From the NCBI RefSeq assembly GCF_036346105.1, contig NZ_CP107811.1, positions 2,672,501-2,736,500 on the forward strand: a DNA stretch of 64,000 nucleotides, given 5' to 3'. Made by a program: the position numbers and the translations under genes. The notes beneath the pieces were generated by a model. The model ran no database searches. It saw only the letters and a program-made list of their open reading frames with translations, and was not told the origin of the DNA. The DNA is from Streptomyces sp. NBC_00539 (lineage in GTDB: Bacteria > Actinomycetota > Actinomycetes > Streptomycetales > Streptomycetaceae). Shown here one piece after another: positions 55,728-64,000 of the stretch. Each line of letters opens with the position of its first letter. The first letter of the stretch is position 1.

Positions 55728-56429
55728 TCACTTGTCCCCGTCGAGGGTGTACGTGCGGTCGCCCGGGCCGGGGGCCGACTCGGTGCCGGGGGCCACCAGG
55801 GCCAGCCGTACGTGCTCCGCGAACGACTCGGCGTACGCGACGCGCTGGGTGTCCTTGGTGTTCAGGGCGAAGGTGATCGGGACCGCCTCGGCGGGGCCCT
55901 TCTTGTCGCTGTCCTTGTCCAGGGGGGTGAGCTTGCCGACGTTCAGGACGCGGGCGTTGGCGACGATGATCACCGAGCGGGAGGGATCGGTGTCCTTCGC
56001 GCCCTTGAAGGTGGCGATGATGTTGACCTTGGCACCGGAGGTGATCTTGCCGGCCACCCCGGTCGCGGCGTCGATCATGATCGCGATCTCCTGCTCGCCC
56101 GGCTGGAGCTGGGGCTTGTCGACGAACATGTCCTCCTGGAGGAGGGAGCCCTTCTTGAGCGTGGTGAGGGCGATCTTGCCCTTGAGCGCGCCGAGGTCGG
56201 TGACGGCGGTCTCGGACAGCCATCGCTTGGGGACCTTGACCTCCTCGAACTGGCCCGCGCCGAGGGGGCTGTACGGGGCGATGTCCCCCTTCACGCGGTA
56301 CGCGACGACCTCGGACCCGACCTTGGAGTTGACGTCGCCGATCACCACGAGGACCCCGGCGAACGCCGCGAGCGCGCACAGGACGGACAGCAGCAGCAGG
56401 ATGACGCCGCGGCGCTGGCGTGAGTTCAT
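55728..56429 (-). CDS. CpaB/RcpC-like Flp pilus assembly protein
   Basis: A 233-residue protein. A membrane anchor at about 8-30 (GVILLLLSVLCALAAFAGVLVVIG) is followed by an SAF-type domain: VVAYRVKGDIAPYSPLGAGQFEEVKVPKRWL and TTLKKGSLLQEDMF. Then comes the RcpC/CpaB C-terminal domain (EQEIAIMIDAATGVAGKITSGAKVNIIATF). In Gram-negative cells CpaB works with the secretin; here it must act in a monoderm envelope, so its partner differs. Start ATG 56429. Confidence 0.87.
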   Translation of the reverse strand: MNSRQRRGVILLLLSVLCALAAFAGVLVVIGDVNSKVGSEVVAYRVKGDIAPYSPLGAGQFEEVKVPKRWLSETAVTDLGALKGKIALTTLKKGSLLQEDMFVDKPQLQPGEQEIAIMIDAATGVAGKITSGAKVNIIATFKGAKDTDPSRSVIIVANARVLNVGKLTPLDKDSDKKGPAEAVPITFALNTKDTQRVAYAESFAEHVRLALVAPGTESAPGPGDRTYTLDGDK

Positions 56430-56469
56430 GAGCCGTACTACCTCGCCGTTCTTCGTTCGTTCGGGCCGG

Positions 56470-57381
56470 TCAGAGTCGGGATCTGGACGGTGCTGCGCTC
56501 TGCCCGCCGGCGGGCGGCGGCGCCGGTGGCGGCGCGGTCAGCGGGGCCGAGCAGAAGCCGCAGCGGTCGCCGATGAGTTCCATGCCGCACCAGCGGCACT
56601 CCTCGCGGCGGACCGAGGCGACGAGCTGGTAGAGCACGGACGGGTCCGGGATGGCGGCGGCGAACTCGACGAGCTTCGGGGTCGCCCACCAGGCGGCCGA
56701 GTCGGCGGGCAGCGGGTTCTCCATGACGCCGGCGACCTGCCAGGCGGGCGCCAGTTCGGCCGCCACCCAGTCGGAGGCGAGCTGGCCGCGGGCGAAGGTG
56801 AGGTGCGTGACGAAACCGGGGCCGGGCGGCAGTACGGCGGCGCCGCCCGCGTGCGCACCCGAGGAGGCCGAGGGCGCCAGCCTGGCGAGGTGGGGCGTGG
56901 GGTGCGCGAGTACGGCGAACTGGGCACCCGGTGACCAGGAGCGGGCGTGGGCCTTGAGCCCGACCGGCACCCGGTCCAGTTTGGCGACGCTGCCCAGCAG
57001 GGCGCCCGCGTAGATGTAGTGGGACAGCAGCCTGGCCGCCGAGGCGAGGACCCCGGGGCTGAACTCGCAGACGCTGAGCTGGCGCAGCTGACGGACCAGC
57101 AGGGCGGTGCCCAGCGGGGGCAGGTCGGCCTCGACCAGCGCCATGCGGTCGGTTTCCAGGATGGCCCGTACGGTGTGCAGCCGCCGCACGGTGGCGGCGG
57201 GCAGCCAGGACGGTACGACCACCACGAGGTGGCCGTGCGCCTCCAGCAGGGCGGTGGTCTCGGCGAGCGCCCCTTCGAGGTCGAGCTGTCCGGGCGGGCG
57301 CAGCACGGCGGCGCCCGGGGTGTGCCGGTCGGGGGCGGGCAGCACCAGGTCGGCGCTGGTGACAGCAATGGCGGTCGGCAC
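56470..57381 (-). CDS. Uncharacterised protein with C-terminal zinc ribbon, first gene of the Tad operon
   Basis: A 303-residue protein from GTG 57381, with GGGGGGA as ribosome site; an in-frame start at 57408 is less well placed. I do not recognise a family. The body is mixed alpha/beta without membrane segments (LLEAHGHLVVVVPSWLP, LGTALLVRQLRQLSVCEFSPGVLASAARLL). Near the end ECRWCGMELIGDRCGFC has two C-x-x-C pairs ten residues apart, a zinc ribbon. A proline/alanine tail follows. It lies 40 bases before cpaB and starts the compact operon, so a link with the pilus is likely but unproven. Confidence 0.75.
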   Translation of the reverse strand: MPTAIAVTSADLVLPAPDRHTPGAAVLRPPGQLDLEGALAETTALLEAHGHLVVVVPSWLPAATVRRLHTVRAILETDRMALVEADLPPLGTALLVRQLRQLSVCEFSPGVLASAARLLSHYIYAGALLGSVAKLDRVPVGLKAHARSWSPGAQFAVLAHPTPHLARLAPSASSGAHAGGAAVLPPGPGFVTHLTFARGQLASDWVAAELAPAWQVAGVMENPLPADSAAWWATPKLVEFAAAIPDPSVLYQLVASVRREECRWCGMELIGDRCGFCSAPLTAPPPAPPPAGGQSAAPSRSRL

Positions 57382-57631
57382 GCGAATCCCCCCGTTCACC
57401 CCGTACACCGCGGTCTTCGCCCGTCCGTCACGCGGCCTTCACCTGCGCTGCACGGACGGCGCGACCGCACACGACCAGCGCCTTCCCCCCTGCGTCAGCA
57501 CCATATCCGCGTCGTCCGCGGTGGGGCAGGGCCTTGGTGATTCCCGTGCCGCGAGCACATGTCACAGGTGACCGGAAACCGGGACAACGGGGACCGGACG
57601 ACAAGGGGAACTGCGCTGATTTCAGGCCAGA

Positions 57632-57670
57632 TTGACAAGAGCCTTGACACCGCGATTGGTCTGGACCAAC
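57632..57670 (+). promoter_or_regulatory. Chitinase promoter region with DasR-type site
   Basis: ATTGGTCTGGACCAAC (57655-57670) closely matches the DasR-responsive element ACTGGTCTAGACCACT. Just upstream TTGACA occurs twice, at 57632-57637 and 57644-57649, exactly 12 bases apart, like the direct repeats of Streptomyces chitinase promoters. The gene-free stretch 57382-57742 holds this region and the divergent Tad-operon promoter region; I see nothing else there. Confidence 0.75.
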
Positions 57671-57742
57671 TTGGCTCCCGGGGGTCCCCCACACGCCCCC
57701 GTCACCCCGTTCACATCCCCCTCTCCCCCCACCGGAGCCTTC

Positions 57743-59437
57743 GTGAACCGCATACGCTCCCTCGCCCTGCCCCTCGCCGCCACGCTCGCCGCCGGCGCCC
57801 TGACCGCCGCCGGCGCCGGTACGGCACAAGCCGCCGACGTCAACGTCGCCCGTAACGGAGGCTTCGAGTCCGGCCTGGCCGACTGGTCCTGTTCGGGCGG
57901 CAGCGGCGCCGCCGTCACCTCCCCCGTCTTCTCGGGCAGCGGCGCCCTCAGGGCCACCCCGGCCGGCCAGGACGAGGCCCGGTGTTCCCAGACCGTCACG
58001 GTCAAGCCGAATTCCACGTACACGCTCAGCGCGCAGGTGCAGGGCTCGTACGTGTACCTCGGCGCGACCGGGACCGGCACCCAGGACGTGTCCACCTGGA
58101 CCCCGGGGTCCGGCGGCGGCTGGCAGAAGCTGTCCACCACCTTCTCCACCGGGCCGAACACCACCAAGGTCACCGTCTGGACGCACGGCTGGTACGGCCA
58201 GCCGGCCTACGTGGCGGACGAGTTCAGCGTCTTCGGCCCGGACGGGGGCGGCGGCACCGACCCCGGTCCGAGCGTCCCGGGGGCGCCCTCGGCGCCCGCC
58301 GTTTCCGGTCAGAGCGCGAGCGCCCTCACCCTTTCGTGGAACGCGGTCGGCGGCGCGAGCGGCTACCACGTGTATCAGGACGGCGTCCGCGTCCGGACCG
58401 TCACCGCCTCCCCCGTCCAGCTCACCGGGCTCGCCGCCGCCACCTCGTACTCGTTCCAGGTGAGCGCGTACAACGCGGCGGGCGAGGGCCCGAGGTCGGC
58501 GGCGGTGACCGGGACCACCACCGGCGGCGGCAACCCGAACCCCAACCCGGCGGTACCCAAGCACGCCCTGACGGGCTACTGGCAGAACTTCAACAACGGT
58601 GCGACCGTCCAGAAGATCTCGGACGTCTCCGCCCAGTACGACATCATCGCCGTCTCCTTCGCCGACGCCACGACCACGCCGGGTGCCATCTCCTTCACCC
58701 TGGACTCGGCCGGCCTGGGCGGGTACACGCCGGCGCAGTTCAAGGCGGACGTCGCGGCGAAGAAGGCGGCCGGGAAGTCCGTCGTCCTCTCGATCGGCGG
58801 CGAGAAGGGCACCATCTCGGTGGGCGACTCCGCCTCCGCGAACAACCTGGCGAACTCGGCGTACGCACTGATGCAGGAGTACGGGTTCAGCGGCATCGAC
58901 ATCGACCTGGAGAACGGCCTCAACCCGACCTACATGACGCAGGCGCTGCGCTCGCTGTCCGCCAAGGCCGGATCGTCGTTCGTGCTGACGATGGCGCCGC
59001 AGACGATCGACATGCAGTCGACCGCGGGCGGCTATTTCAAGACGGCCCTGAACGTCAAGGACATCCTGACCGTCGTCAACATGCAGTACTACAACAGCGG
59101 CTCGATGAACGGCTGTGACGGCAAGGTCTACTCCCAGGGGACGGTGGACTTCCTGACCGCCCTCGCCTGCATCCAGCTGGAGGGCGGCCTCGACCCCTCG
59201 CAGGTGGGACTCGGCGTCCCCGCCTCGCCCAGCGGCGCGGGCAGCGGCTACGTCTCGCCGACCACGGTGAACAACGCCCTGGACTGCCTCGCGCGGGGCA
59301 CGAACTGCGGGTCCTTCAAGCCGTCGAAGACCTACCCCGGGCTGCGCGGCGCAATGACCTGGTCGACCAACTGGGACGCCAAGGCGGGTAGCGCTTGGTC
59401 CGACACGGTGGGTCCGAAGGTCCACGCGCTCCCTTAG
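57743..59437 (+). CDS. Secreted chitinase, family 18, with CBM and fibronectin domains
   Basis: A 564-residue exported enzyme from GTG 57743. Signal peptide ends near residue 31 (AGTAQAADV). A beta-sandwich carbohydrate-binding domain follows (about 33-168; NGGFESGLADWSCSGG, VTVKPNSTYTLSAQV). A fibronectin type III domain lies at about 178-258 (APSAPAVSGQSASALTLSWNAVGGASGYHVY), with a short N-P linker. The GH18 domain (about 272-564) has KSVVLSIGGEKGT and the catalytic FSGIDIDLENG (D-x-D-x-E), then VLTMAPQT and MQYYNSG. It breaks chitin to oligosaccharides. The DasR-type site upstream agrees with control by N-acetylglucosamine status. Confidence 0.93.
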   Translation: MNRIRSLALPLAATLAAGALTAAGAGTAQAADVNVARNGGFESGLADWSCSGGSGAAVTSPVFSGSGALRATPAGQDEARCSQTVTVKPNSTYTLSAQVQGSYVYLGATGTGTQDVSTWTPGSGGGWQKLSTTFSTGPNTTKVTVWTHGWYGQPAYVADEFSVFGPDGGGGTDPGPSVPGAPSAPAVSGQSASALTLSWNAVGGASGYHVYQDGVRVRTVTASPVQLTGLAAATSYSFQVSAYNAAGEGPRSAAVTGTTTGGGNPNPNPAVPKHALTGYWQNFNNGATVQKISDVSAQYDIIAVSFADATTTPGAISFTLDSAGLGGYTPAQFKADVAAKKAAGKSVVLSIGGEKGTISVGDSASANNLANSAYALMQEYGFSGIDIDLENGLNPTYMTQALRSLSAKAGSSFVLTMAPQTIDMQSTAGGYFKTALNVKDILTVVNMQYYNSGSMNGCDGKVYSQGTVDFLTALACIQLEGGLDPSQVGLGVPASPSGAGSGYVSPTTVNNALDCLARGTNCGSFKPSKTYPGLRGAMTWSTNWDAKAGSAWSDTVGPKVHALP

Positions 59438-59576
59438 GCGGTACGTGTGGGGGTGACCGGTGACCGACCGGCCCGACCGCATTCTGGCCGGTTTCGGATT
59501 CTTGACCCGGACATGCCACGAGAGCACGCTGTGCGCGTCCGCACGGCTACCCCCACACTCCCACCCAGGAGAACGC

Positions 59577-60914
59577 ATGCGGCTCCACAACCGTCGGAGG
59601 GCCGCCGTCACGGCGGCCCTCCTGGCCCTGGCGCTCGGCGCACCCGCCTACGGGATGAGCGCGACGGCCGCCCCGCCACCCACCCCCTCCACCGCCACCC
59701 AGGACGAGTCCGTCGCCCAGTACGAGGTCCGGGGCCCGGCAACGGCGGCCGAACGCACCGCCCTGCTGCGCACCGGCGTCTCGATCGACGAGGTGGACGC
59801 CCGCTCCGTCGTCGTCAGCGCGGACCCCGCCCAGGCCAAGCACCTCCGTGCGCTCGGCTACGAGATCACCCCGCTGCCCGGGCCGCCCGACCGCTCGCTG
59901 AGCGGCGTGGCCACGGGAGTGAACGACTTCCCGTCCGCCGACTCGAATTACCACAACTACGCCGAGGCGACGGCGGAGATCAACCAGCGCATCGCCCAGT
60001 ACCCGTCGATCATGAGCAAGCAGGTCATCGGGAAGTCGTACCAGGGCCGGGACATCATCGCGATCAAGATCAGCGACAACGTCGGGACCGACGAGGCCGA
60101 GCCCGAAGTGCTCTTCACGCACCACCAGCACGCCCGTGAGCACCTGACCGTGGAAATGGCCCTGTACCTGCTCAAGGAGTTCGGCTCCAAGTACGGCTCC
60201 GACGCCCGGGTCACCAACATGGTCAACAGCCGCGAGATCTGGATCGTCCCGGACCTCAACCCCGACGGCGGCGAGTACGACATCGCCTCCGGCTCCTACC
60301 GCTCGTGGCGCAAGAACCGGCAGCCCAACTCCGGCTCCTCCTACGTCGGCACGGACCTGAACCGGAACTGGGACTACAAGTGGGGCTGCTGCGGCGGCTC
60401 CAGCGGCAGCAAGAGCTCCGAGACCTACCGCGGCACGGCCGGCGAGTCGGCCCCCGAGGTGAAGGTCGTCGCGGACTTCGTCCGCAGCCGCGTGGTCGGC
60501 GGCAAGCAGCAGATCAAGGCCGCCATCGACTTCCACACCTACAGCGAGCTCGTGCTGTGGCCGTTCGGGTGGACGTACAACGACACGGCGCCCGGCATGA
60601 CCGCCGACGACCTCGCCGCGTACAAGAAGATCGGCACCAGCATGGCCACCAGCAACGGCTACACGCCGGAGCAGTCCAGCGACCTGTACATCACCGACGG
60701 CACGATCGACGACTGGCTGTGGGGCAACCAGAAGGTCTTCGCCTACACCTTCGAGATGTACCCGAGCGACACGGGCGGCGGGGGCGGCTTCTACCCGCCC
60801 GACGAGGTGATCGACCGCGAGACGGCGCGCAACCGGGACGCCGTGCTCCAACTGCTGGAGAACGCGGACTGCATGTACCGCTCGATCGGCAAGGAGGCGC
60901 AGTACTGCGCCTAG
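59577..60914 (+). CDS. Secreted zinc carboxypeptidase (M14)
   Basis: A 445-residue exported preproenzyme. ATG 59577 has an AGGAGA site. Signal peptide about 1-32, then a propeptide (about 33-115). The M14 domain starts near [13 protein letters not shown]. Zinc ligands H185 and E188 are in [13 protein letters not shown], the third ligand in [17 protein letters not shown]; the substrate-binding residues are in [17 protein letters not shown]; and the catalytic glutamate is in YTFEMYPSD. It resembles the T-type carboxypeptidase of Streptomyces griseus, which removes both hydrophobic and basic C-terminal residues. Stands alone between the chitinase gene and a terminator. Confidence 0.93.
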   Translation: MRLHNRRRAAVTAALLALALGAPAYGMSATAAPPPTPSTATQDESVAQYEVRGPATAAERTALLRTGVSIDEVDARSVVVSADPAQAKHLRALGYEITPLPGPPDRSLSGVATGVNDFPSADSNYHNYAEATAEINQRIAQYPSIMSKQVIGKSYQGRDIIAIKISDNVGTDEAEPEVLFTHHQHAREHLTVEMALYLLKEFGSKYGSDARVTNMVNSREIWIVPDLNPDGGEYDIASGSYRSWRKNRQPNSGSSYVGTDLNRNWDYKWGCCGGSSGSKSSETYRGTAGESAPEVKVVADFVRSRVVGGKQQIKAAIDFHTYSELVLWPFGWTYNDTAPGMTADDLAAYKKIGTSMATSNGYTPEQSSDLYITDGTIDDWLWGNQKVFAYTFEMYPSDTGGGGGFYPPDEVIDRETARNRDAVLQLLENADCMYRSIGKEAQYCA

Positions 60915-60937
60915 CCGGCGCGTGACCGGCCGGGCCG

Positions 60938-60964
60938 GGGCGCCCCACCGCCAGGGGGGCGCCC
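60938..60964. terminator. Terminator between the carboxypeptidase and RidA genes
   Basis: GGGCGCCCC and GGGGCGCCC (9-bp arms, 9-base loop) between convergent genes. Confidence 0.65.
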
Positions 60965-60976
60965 TTCGCGCGGGAG

Positions 60977-61387
60977 CTAACCGAGGACCGCCAGCGCGTC
61001 GATCTCGACCAGCATCCCGGCGGGCAGACCCACGTAGACCGTGGTCCGGGCGGCCGGGGCCTGCTTGATGCCCTGCTCCTCGAAGTACGCGTCGTAGATC
61101 TCGTTCATCTCGGCGAAGTGCCCGGTGTCGGTGAGGTACACGCGGATCATCACCGCGTCCTCCCAGCTCGCGCCGCCCGCCTCCAGCACGGAGCGGACGT
61201 TCTCCAGCGTCCGCAGCGTCTGCTCGCGCAGCGACGGGCCCGCGAGGGCGGCCGGCTGCCCCTCCACATGCGGCAGGTAGCCGACCTGGCCCGCGACCTG
61301 GAGGATGTTCCCCTTGCGCACGCCGTGCGAGAACCTCGCGGGCGGGGCGTTGTGGGTCTCGGGCGTGACGGCGGTCTTCTCGGTCAT
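60977..61387 (-). CDS. RidA-family enamine/imine deaminase
   Basis: A 136-residue protein. The RidA fold is shown by HGVRKGNILQVAGQVGYLP, REQTLRTLENVRSVLEAGGASWEDAVMIRVYLTD and QAPAARTTVYVGLPAGMLVEIDALAV, where the arginine of P-A-A-R-T-T binds the carboxylate of the imine. RidA hydrolyses reactive enamines formed by PLP-dependent deaminases. ATG 61387 is the family start. It is divergent from the PLP enzyme gene at 61549, which fits a shared task: removing the enamine that the PLP enzyme releases. Confidence 0.9.
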   Translation of the reverse strand: MTEKTAVTPETHNAPPARFSHGVRKGNILQVAGQVGYLPHVEGQPAALAGPSLREQTLRTLENVRSVLEAGGASWEDAVMIRVYLTDTGHFAEMNEIYDAYFEEQGIKQAPAARTTVYVGLPAGMLVEIDALAVLG

Positions 61388-61548
61388 GGGGTGCCTTCCT
61401 GTAGGGCTCGTACGGTCCCGTACGGCTCGCCGCCGCTGGCGGCGTCGGGAACCGGCCCCCGTTGCCCCGTCGTCAACGGGGATGTTAGACAGCAACAGGC
61501 ACCACCTGCAACGAACGTCGCGCCCAGCGCGACGCGAGAGGATTCCGC

Positions 61549-62829
61549 ATGGGCAGCGACGCAGTCCGACGGCTCGCCGACGAACCGGTGGACCACCGCT
61601 TCAAGGGCCTCCCCCCGGACGCGGAGCGCTCCGCCCTGACCGTGGGCCGGCTCGCGGCCGAGCGCCGCGACCTGTTCACGGGCGGCTTCACCACACCCGT
61701 CCTCACCCTCGACGCGGACGCGCTCGCCCACAACCTGGCCGCACTGGAGACGTACGCCCAGCGCCACGGGCTGTCCTTCGCCCCGCACGGCAAGACCTGC
61801 ATGGCCCCGCAGCTGTTCCGGCGCCAGCTGGAGCACGGCGCCTGGGGCATCACGGCCGCCGTCCCGCACCAGGCCCGCGTCTACCGCGCGTTCGGCATCC
61901 AGCGGATCTTCCTCGCCAACGAGCTCGTCGACGCCGCCGCCCTGCACTGGGTCGCCGCGGAACTCGCCGCCGACCCCTCGTTCCGCTTCGTCTGCTACGT
62001 CGACTCCGTGCGCGGCGTCCGCCTGATGGACCGGGCCCTCGCGGGCCGGGGCGCCACCGTCGACGTCGTCGTGGAACTCGGCGCCGGGGAGGGTGCCCGC
62101 ACGGGCGCCCGCACCGAGGACGACTGCCGCGCCGTCGCCGACGCCGTCGCACAGAGCGACACCCTGCGCCTGGTCGGCGTCGCCGGGTACGAGGCGGAGG
62201 TGCCCGGGGCCGATCCGGACTCCGTGCACGCCTACCTGCGCCGGCTCACCGGTCTCGCCGTCGAGTTCGACAAGGCGGGCCGCTTCTCGGGGGACACGGA
62301 GGAGATCGTCGTCAGCGCGGGCGGCTCGGCCTGGTTCGACGCCGTCGCCGACGTGTTCGCGGAGCTGCCGCAGCTGTCGCGGCCGACGCTGCGGCTCCTG
62401 CGCTCGGGCGCGTACGTCTCCCACGACCACGGCTGGTACACCCGCCTAACGCCCTTCAACCGTCACCCCGACGAGGGCGGGCTGCGCCCCGCGTTCCGGC
62501 TGTGGACGCAGGTCGTCTCGCGCCCCTCCCCCACCCAGGCCTTCGTCAACGCCGGCAAGCGGGACATCGCCTACGACCTCGGGCTGCCCGGGGCGGAGCT
62601 GGTGCGGGACCCGCTCGACGGCACCGAGCGGCCCGCCACCGGGATCCGGGTGGTCAAACTCTCCGACCAGCACGCCTGGCTGGAGACCGACTCGGCCGAC
62701 GACCTCCAGGTGGGCGACTGGGTGGCGCTGGGCATGTCCCACCCCTGCACCATCTTCGAGAAGTGGCCGCTGATCCCCTTGGTGGAGGCGGACGGCACCG
62801 TCACCGACTACGTCCGCACCTTCTTCTAG
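61549..62829 (+). CDS. PLP-dependent D-amino-acid deaminase/aldolase-like protein
   Basis: A 426-residue enzyme of the alanine-racemase-fold family that holds D-threonine aldolase and eukaryotic-type D-serine dehydratase. The PLP lysine is K82 in SFAPHGKTCMAPQLF. The PLP phosphate site includes VVSAGGSAWF. The C-terminal beta-domain has LGMSHPCTIFEKW, in which H and C bind the metal as in D-serine dehydratase. It should deaminate or cleave a D-amino acid. Divergent from ridA, and the deacylase gene starts 14 bases after its stop, so the three form one functional unit. Confidence 0.87.
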   Translation: MGSDAVRRLADEPVDHRFKGLPPDAERSALTVGRLAAERRDLFTGGFTTPVLTLDADALAHNLAALETYAQRHGLSFAPHGKTCMAPQLFRRQLEHGAWGITAAVPHQARVYRAFGIQRIFLANELVDAAALHWVAAELAADPSFRFVCYVDSVRGVRLMDRALAGRGATVDVVVELGAGEGARTGARTEDDCRAVADAVAQSDTLRLVGVAGYEAEVPGADPDSVHAYLRRLTGLAVEFDKAGRFSGDTEEIVVSAGGSAWFDAVADVFAELPQLSRPTLRLLRSGAYVSHDHGWYTRLTPFNRHPDEGGLRPAFRLWTQVVSRPSPTQAFVNAGKRDIAYDLGLPGAELVRDPLDGTERPATGIRVVKLSDQHAWLETDSADDLQVGDWVALGMSHPCTIFEKWPLIPLVEADGTVTDYVRTFF

Positions 62830-62843
62830 GCCCGGGGCCCGGC

Positions 62844-64000
62844 GTGGACCTGGTGGTCCGGGGGGCCCGTGTCGTGGACGGCACGGGCGGCCCCTCGTAC
62901 ACCGCGGACGTCGCCGTCCACGAGGGCCGGATCGAGGCGGTCGGCCGGATCCGGGCGGGCGGCCGGCGCACCCTCGACGCGCACGGCCTGGTGCTGGCCC
63001 CCGGCTTCGTGGACATGCACGCCCACAGCGACCTGGCCCTGCTGCGCGATCCGGACCACAGCGCGAAGGCCGCCCAGGGCGTGACCCTGGAGGTCCTCGG
63101 CCAGGACGGCATGTCCTACGCGCCCGCCGACGACCGCACCCTGGCCGGGGTCCGGGCGGCGATCGCGGGCTGGAACGGTCCCGGGGACGACGCCGACTTC
63201 GGCTGGCGCACCGTCGGCGGGTACCTGGACCGGCTCGACTCCACCGGCATCGCCGTCAACGCCGCCTACCTCGTGCCGCAGGGCACCGTGCGCGCGTACG
63301 CGGTCGGCTGGGACGACCGCCCCGCCACCCCCGCCGAGCTCGACCGGATGCGCACGCTCGTCGCCGAGGGCCTTGCCGAGGGCGCCGTCGGCATGTCCTC
63401 CGGGCTCACCTACACGCCCGGCATGTACGCCGACGGCGCCGAACTGACCGAGCTGTGCCGGGTGGTGGCCCGGTACGGCGGTTACTACTGCCCGCACCAC
63501 CGCTCGTACGGGCGCGGCGCCCTGGCGGCCTACGCCGAGATGATCGCCCTGGCCCGCGGAGCGGGCTGCGCCCTGCACCTCGCGCACGCCACCATGAACT
63601 TCGCGGAGAACCGGGGCCGGGCGGGGGAACTCCTCGCCCTCCTCGACCGGGCGCTGGCCGAGGGCGCCGACCTCACCCTCGACAGCTACCCGTACACCCC
63701 CGGCTGCACCACCCTCGTCGCCCTGCTGCCGAGCTGGGCGGGCGCGGGCGGCCCCGAAGCCGTGCTCGCCCGGCTCCGGGACGACGCCGAGGCCGGGCGG
63801 ATCCGGCACGCGCTGGAGGTCACCGGCTCCGACGGCTGCCACGGGGTACCGGTGGACTGGGCGGCGGTCGAGGTGTCCGGGGTCGTGGACCCCGCCTTCG
63901 GCGCGCACGTCGGCACCCGCCTGCGCGACTGGGAGCAGGCGCGGCGGCTGCTCCTCGGGGACCGGCTGCGGCCCACCGTCCTGCAGCACGTGGGCCACGA
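62844..64000 (+). CDS. N-acyl-D-amino-acid deacylase, 3' end beyond window
   Basis: A metal-dependent amidohydrolase from GTG 62844; 385 codons are visible and the gene runs off the right edge. The start is VDLVVRGARVVDGTGGPSYTADVAVHEGRIEAVG. The metal motif is H59-A-H61 in FVDMHAHSDLALL, followed by a GVTLEVLGQDGMSYAP block where the D-aminoacylases studied have a cysteine metal ligand (N-C-G); here D87 stands in its place. Later marks are VGMSSGLTYTPGMYAD, YYCPHHRSYG, LHLAHATMNF and LDSYPYTPG. It should free D-amino acids from N-acyl forms and feed the PLP enzyme upstream, 14 bases away. Confidence 0.85.
   Translation, partial: MDLVVRGARVVDGTGGPSYTADVAVHEGRIEAVGRIRAGGRRTLDAHGLVLAPGFVDMHAHSDLALLRDPDHSAKAAQGVTLEVLGQDGMSYAPADDRTLAGVRAAIAGWNGPGDDADFGWRTVGGYLDRLDSTGIAVNAAYLVPQGTVRAYAVGWDDRPATPAELDRMRTLVAEGLAEGAVGMSSGLTYTPGMYADGAELTELCRVVARYGGYYCPHHRSYGRGALAAYAEMIALARGAGCALHLAHATMNFAENRGRAGELLALLDRALAEGADLTLDSYPYTPGCTTLVALLPSWAGAGGPEAVLARLRDDAEAGRIRHALEVTGSDGCHGVPVDWAAVEVSGVVDPAFGAHVGTRLRDWEQARRLLLGDRLRPTVLQHVGH

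Overview
The window is chromosomal DNA of a Streptomyces or a very close actinomycete. GC content is very high, GTG starts are common, and many genes overlap by 1-4 bases or lie a few bases apart. Family markers agree: a WhiB-like protein, DUF397/XRE/anti-sigma-like ATPase modules, a PP2C-GAF-ATPase phosphatase, a secreted chitinase with a DasR-type site, polyphosphate glucokinase, and paired class I and class II fumarases. I see no rRNA, tRNA, insertion sequence, prophage or CRISPR array.

Region by region. 0-2 kb: edge of a MarR-like regulator, a secreted SMP-30/gluconolactonase-like protein, and a small YefM/RelE-type toxin-antitoxin pair. 2-12 kb: conserved core genes (ychF, a DUF6542-like protein, ppgK, ispH, an amino-acid permease, xseA-xseB, a nitroreductase, a DUF4245 protein, glpX, a WhiB-like gene). 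12-19 kb: a DUF1707 protein, class I fumarase, a glycerophosphodiester phosphodiesterase, a secreted SGNH/ricin-B protein, fumC, a DUF402 protein. 20-30 kb: a PP2C phosphatase, a class A penicillin-binding protein, an SPFH protein coupled to a small RHH-like protein, oxyR divergent from ahpC-ahpD, an AI-2E family membrane protein, and a secreted SLT transglycosylase with a structured leader. 30-46 kb: PIN-PhoH protein, isoprenyl transferase, aldo/keto reductase, an orphan prepilin peptidase, DUF192, SUKH, an orphan solute-binding lipoprotein, a serine hydrolase, a polysaccharide deacetylase, a DHA2 exporter divergent from its TetR regulator, a regulatory triad (ATPase / XRE-DUF5753 / DUF397-like) and an alpha/beta hydrolase. 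46.2-57.4 kb: a Tad (type IVb) pilus locus on the minus strand. 57.7-64 kb: secreted chitinase, secreted M14 carboxypeptidase, and a divergon for D-amino-acid metabolism (RidA / PLP deaminase-like enzyme / N-acyl-D-amino-acid deacylase, cut by the right edge).

The most interesting system is the Tad locus. It runs as zinc-ribbon protein, CpaB, CpaE, two TadE-like pseudopilins, TadA/CpaF ATPase, TadB, TadC, histidine kinase, NarL-type response regulator; then, behind its own promoter, Flp pilin, TadG-like protein, lipoprotein and OmpA-like protein. Four of the products carry the same R-G-Q processing motif before a hydrophobic stretch. The only visible prepilin peptidase is 12 kb away. An inverted repeat sits directly upstream of the flp -35 box and is a candidate target for the embedded response regulator. 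Several other promoters carry readable operators: a TGTACA-core palindrome at a leaderless antitoxin gene, a nearly perfect 22-bp inverted repeat between the exporter and TetR genes, a 16-bp palindrome at the SPFH gene, an iron-box-like sequence before class I fumarase, and a DasR-type site before the chitinase.
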